Under the pieces are notes generated by a model. The model was not told where the DNA came from and did no database searches. It saw only the letters and a list, made by a program, of their open reading frames with translations. Shown piece after piece: positions 14,034-16,888 of a stretch of 16,888 nucleotides of DNA. Within the stretch, counting starts at the first letter, position 1. Every line of letters begins with the position of its first letter. The position numbers and the translations under genes were made by a program. The DNA comes from an uncultured Prevotella sp. (GTDB taxonomy: Bacteria; Bacteroidota; Bacteroidia; Bacteroidales; Bacteroidaceae), in NCBI GenBank assembly GCA_900769055.1, contig CAAGFF010000269.1, forward strand, positions 1 to 16,888, read 5' to 3'.

Positions 14034-15575
14034 ATGATCAAAGCATTTGAGAATTTCGAAATCTGGTTCGTAACAGGTGCACAGCTCCTGTACGGAGGTG
14101 AAACTGTAAAAATAGTAGATGGCCATTCTAAGGATATGGTTGATGGCCTGAACAACAGCGGCATCATCCCAATAAAGGTTGTCTACAAAGGCACAGCTAA
14201 CTCTTCAGCTGAGGTAGAGGCTATCATGAAGGCTTCCAACAACGATGAGAAGTGCGTAGGTATCATCACATGGATGCACACCTTCTCACCAGCCAAGATG
14301 TGGATTAAGGGTCTGCAGGCTCTGAAGAAACCTCTGCTCCACTTCCACACCCAGTACAACGCCGACCTTCCTTGGGACACCATCGACATGGACTTCATGA
14401 ACCTGAACCAGTCAGCTCATGGTGATATCGAGTTCGGTCACATCTGCAGCCGCATGCGCGTTCCACGCAAGGTTGTAGTAGGCCACTGGAGAAGCGAGGA
14501 GGCACAGAAGAGCATCGCCGTATGGGCACGCGTAGCAGCTGCCGTTGCCGACGCTCACGACGTTCGCTGTCTGATGTTCGGTATGAACATGAACAACGTT
14601 GCAGTTACAGACGGTGACCGCGTAGAGTTCGAGCAGCGTCTCGGCTACCATGTTGACTACTATCCGGTATCCAACCTCATGGAGTACTGGAAGCAGGTAA
14701 GCGACGAGGAGGCTGACGCTCTTGTTGAGGAGTACAAGAAGCTCTACACAATCAAGATTGACGAGTCTGGCGAAGAGGTTTACTGGGAGAAGGTAAGACA
14801 TGCCGCAAAGGCAGAGGTTGCCCTCCGCCGCGTGCTGAAGGAAGAAGGCGCTACCGCTTTCACAACCAACTTCGACGACCTCGGTGAGGCAGATATCAAC
14901 GACCCGAACTTCATCGGTTTCGACCAGATTCCAGGTCTCGCCTCACAGCGTCTGATGGCTGAGGGTATCGGTTTCGGTGCAGAGGGTGACTGGAAGACAG
15001 CATGTCTCTATCGTTCACTCTGGGTAATGAACCAGGGTCTTGCAAAGGGCTGCTCATTCCTTGAGGACTACACTCTCAACTTCGCTGCCGATTGCACATC
15101 ATCTCTCCAGAGCCACATGCTTGAGGTTTGTCCTCTCATTGCTGTTGACAAGCCAACTCTTGAGGTTCACTTCCTCGGCATCGGTATCCGCAAGGAGCAG
15201 ACCGCACGTCTCGTCTTCACATCAAAGACCGGCAAGGGTATCAAGGCGACAGTTGTTGACCTCGGCAACCGCTTCCGTCTCATCACAAGTGAGGTAGAGT
15301 GCATCGAGCCGAAGCCAATGCCTAAGCTCCCTGTAGCTTCCGCACTCTGGGTTCCACAGCCTACATTCGAGATTGGTGCTGGTGCATGGATTCTCGCCGG
15401 TGGTACTCACCACAGTGCATTCTCTTACGACATCACAGCCGAGTACTGGGAAGACTTCGCTGAAATCGTTGGTATCGAGTATGTCAACATCGACAAGAAC
15501 ACCACTATCAGCAGCTTCAAGAACCAGCTCCGCAACAACGAGGTTTACTACATGCTGAACAAGGCGTTGAAGTAA
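14034..15575 (+). CDS. araA: L-arabinose isomerase
   Basis: AraA converts L-arabinose to L-ribulose in the cytosol, a manganese-dependent aldose-ketose isomerisation that begins the pathway. The 513-residue product is of normal family length. The N-terminus shows WFVTGAQLLYGGE, typical of the family. Metal and catalytic positions are visible: AEGDWKTA with E317, SHMLEVCP with H361, and GGTHHSAFS with H459 and H460. LEDYTLNF and PGLASQRLM are also characteristic. Codon use is strongly biased toward a small set, for example frequent GAG, CTC, AAG and CGC or CGT, suggesting high expression. It lies 56 bp after araD and 69 bp before araB; that last gap folds into a nested hairpin. Confidence 0.97.
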   Translation: MIKAFENFEIWFVTGAQLLYGGETVKIVDGHSKDMVDGLNNSGIIPIKVVYKGTANSSAEVEAIMKASNNDEKCVGIITWMHTFSPAKMWIKGLQALKKPLLHFHTQYNADLPWDTIDMDFMNLNQSAHGDIEFGHICSRMRVPRKVVVGHWRSEEAQKSIAVWARVAAAVADAHDVRCLMFGMNMNNVAVTDGDRVEFEQRLGYHVDYYPVSNLMEYWKQVSDEEADALVEEYKKLYTIKIDESGEEVYWEKVRHAAKAEVALRRVLKEEGATAFTTNFDDLGEADINDPNFIGFDQIPGLASQRLMAEGIGFGAEGDWKTACLYRSLWVMNQGLAKGCSFLEDYTLNFAADCTSSLQSHMLEVCPLIAVDKPTLEVHFLGIGIRKEQTARLVFTSKTGKGIKATVVDLGNRFRLITSEVECIEPKPMPKLPVASALWVPQPTFEIGAGAWILAGGTHHSAFSYDITAEYWEDFAEIVGIEYVNIDKNTTISSFKNQLRNNEVYYMLNKALK

Positions 15576-15583
15576 TTTAACTT

Positions 15584-15630
15584 GGGGAGTTATAAGTAGG
15601 AGTTATAATAACTCCCCATCATAACTCCCC
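15584..15630 (+). promoter_or_regulatory. Nested, symmetric hairpin between araA and araB
   Basis: GGGGAGTTAT (15584-15593) pairs perfectly with ATAACTCCCC (15621-15630). Inside, GGAGTT (15599-15604) pairs with AACTCC (15610-15615) around a five-base loop, with five unpaired bases on each side between the stems. The right-hand decamer occurs twice (15608-15617 and 15621-15630), so the left arm can pair with either copy and alternative folds compete. It ends 14 bases before the araB start, close enough to affect ribosome loading or to stabilise a processed message. Confidence 0.7.
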
Positions 15631-15644
15631 TAAAAAAAGAAAAC

Positions 15645-16888
15645 ATGACCGCAAAAGAAACTATCCAACAGGGTAAGGCCATTCTCGGTATCGAGTTTGG
15701 CTCAACCCGTATCAAGGCAGTTCTCATCGACGAGGAGAACAAGCCTATAGCCCAGGGCAGCCACGAGTGGGAAAACCAGCTCGCAGACGGTCTGTGGACA
15801 TACAGCGTAGAGGCTATATGGTACGGACTTCAGGACTGCTATGCCAATCTCCGCTCCGACGTGCGCAACCAGTACGACACCGAGATTGAGATTCTTGCAG
15901 GCATCGGAGTCAGTGCTATGATGCACGGCTACATGGCATTCAACGAGAAAGAGGAAATACTCGTTCCTTTCCGCACATGGCGAAATACCAATACCGCCAA
16001 GGCTGCAGCCGCTCTGTCTGAGCTGTTCGTTTACAACATTCCTCTCCGTTGGAGCATTTCACACCTCTACGAGGCAATACTCGACAACGAGGAGCACGTT
16101 AAAGACATAAACTACCTCACCACCCTCGCGGGTTTCATCCACTGGCAGATTACAGGCAACAAGGTGCTCGGCATAGGCGACGCATCAGGCATGTTGCCAA
16201 TAGACCCCGAGACCAGGCAGTACAACGCTGAGATGGTTCGTAAGTTTGATGAACTCATTGCTCCCAAGGGCTTCAGCTGGAAGCTCCTCGATATCCTGCC
16301 AAGGATACTTGAAGCAGGTAAGAATGCAGGCTTCCTGACTGAGGAAGGTGCCAAGAAACTCGATGTATCCGGACACCTTAAACCTGGTATTCCTGTTTGT
16401 CCTCCAGAGGGCGATGCCGGTACAGGTATGGTAGCTACCAACGCTGTTAAGCAACGCACAGGTAATGTATCAGCCGGAACATCTTCATTCTCGATGATTG
16501 TTCTGGAGAAAGACCTGTCCAAGCCTTACGAGATGATAGATATGGTGACAACACCTGACGGTTCACTCGTAGCCATGGTTCATTGCAACAACTGCACCTC
16601 CGACCTCAACGCCTGGGTCAACCTTTTCAAGGAATACCAGCAGCTGCTCGGCATACCTGTCGATATGAACGAGGTGTTTGGCAAGCTATACAACAACGCC
16701 CTTACTGGTGATGCCGACTGTGGTGGTCTCATCTCTTACAACTACATCTCCGGCGAACCTGTTACAGGACTTGCAGAAGGCCGCCCACTCTTCGTACGTT
16801 CAGCCAATGACAAGTTCACCCTTGCCAACTTCATGCGAGCTCATCTCTACGCCTCAGTAGGTGTATTGAAAATCGGTAACGACATACT
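15645..16888 (+). CDS. araB: FGGY-family L-ribulokinase, C-terminus beyond the window
   Basis: The frame is open from the ATG at 15645 to the window end, giving 414 codons of a protein expected to be about 500 or more. FGGY carbohydrate kinases phosphorylate sugars with ATP; next to araA and araD the substrate should be L-ribulose. Visible features are the N-terminal phosphate loop LGIEFGSTRIK, the sugar-site stretch GVSAMMHGYM, LAGFIHWQITGN with GDASGMLP, a likely catalytic base D257 in EGDAGTG, and GNVSAGTSSFSMI at the start of the second domain. Glu17 stands where most FGGY kinases have Asp in D.GT. It is not like classical E. coli AraB and resembles the alternative xylulokinase-like ribulokinases of Bacteroidetes and Firmicutes. 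The specific sugar is inferred from context. Confidence 0.85.
   Translation, partial: MTAKETIQQGKAILGIEFGSTRIKAVLIDEENKPIAQGSHEWENQLADGLWTYSVEAIWYGLQDCYANLRSDVRNQYDTEIEILAGIGVSAMMHGYMAFNEKEEILVPFRTWRNTNTAKAAAALSELFVYNIPLRWSISHLYEAILDNEEHVKDINYLTTLAGFIHWQITGNKVLGIGDASGMLPIDPETRQYNAEMVRKFDELIAPKGFSWKLLDILPRILEAGKNAGFLTEEGAKKLDVSGHLKPGIPVCPPEGDAGTGMVATNAVKQRTGNVSAGTSSFSMIVLEKDLSKPYEMIDMVTTPDGSLVAMVHCNNCTSDLNAWVNLFKEYQQLLGIPVDMNEVFGKLYNNALTGDADCGGLISYNYISGEPVTGLAEGRPLFVRSANDKFTLANFMRAHLYASVGVLKIGNDI

Overview
The window reads as ordinary chromosome from a member of the Bacteroidales, most likely a Prevotella-like species. The evidence is the promoter type: several leaders carry TTTG followed about 20 bp later by TAnnTTTG, the Bacteroidetes sigma-ABfr pattern. 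Other pointers are a Nudix-type arabinose regulator, a lipoprotein aldose epimerase beside a sodium/sugar symporter, and the general protein character. All genes lie on the + strand, coding density is high, and no gap without a gene exceeds 200 bases. I see no insertion sequence, phage gene, CRISPR array, integrase or attachment site. No wholly new system was found. The points of interest are a degenerate ATPase site and several RNA or operator structures.

Layout. (1) 1-195 is the end of htpG. (2) 235-507 is a tRNA unit: a consensus promoter, two identical tRNA-Arg(ACG) genes and a terminator. (3) 577-5486 is a housekeeping block: an ABC-F ATPase with its own consensus promoter, then grpE, dnaJ (GTG start) and folC. 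A long hairpin sits over the grpE stop codon. (4) 5518-9347 is a galactose unit: cytoplasmic galM, an FHS-type MFS sugar permease and galK, with a promoter in front and a strong intrinsic terminator behind. (5) 9393-16888 is an L-arabinose unit: a lipoprotein aldose 1-epimerase (araM-like), an SSS symporter (araP-like), a Nudix-family regulator (araR-like), araD, araA and an FGGY ribulokinase (araB) that runs off the window end.

How the genes work together. In the galactose unit the permease brings in the sugar, GalM equilibrates its anomers and GalK makes galactose 1-phosphate; galT and galE of the Leloir pathway are not in the window. In the arabinose unit the envelope epimerase and the symporter would equilibrate and import the pentose. 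AraA makes L-ribulose, AraB phosphorylates it, and AraD converts L-ribulose 5-phosphate to D-xylulose 5-phosphate for the pentose phosphate pathway. The regulator lies inside the cluster it would control. Having galactose and arabinose catabolism side by side suits growth on arabinogalactan-type plant polymers, although no glycan-degrading enzymes are present here.
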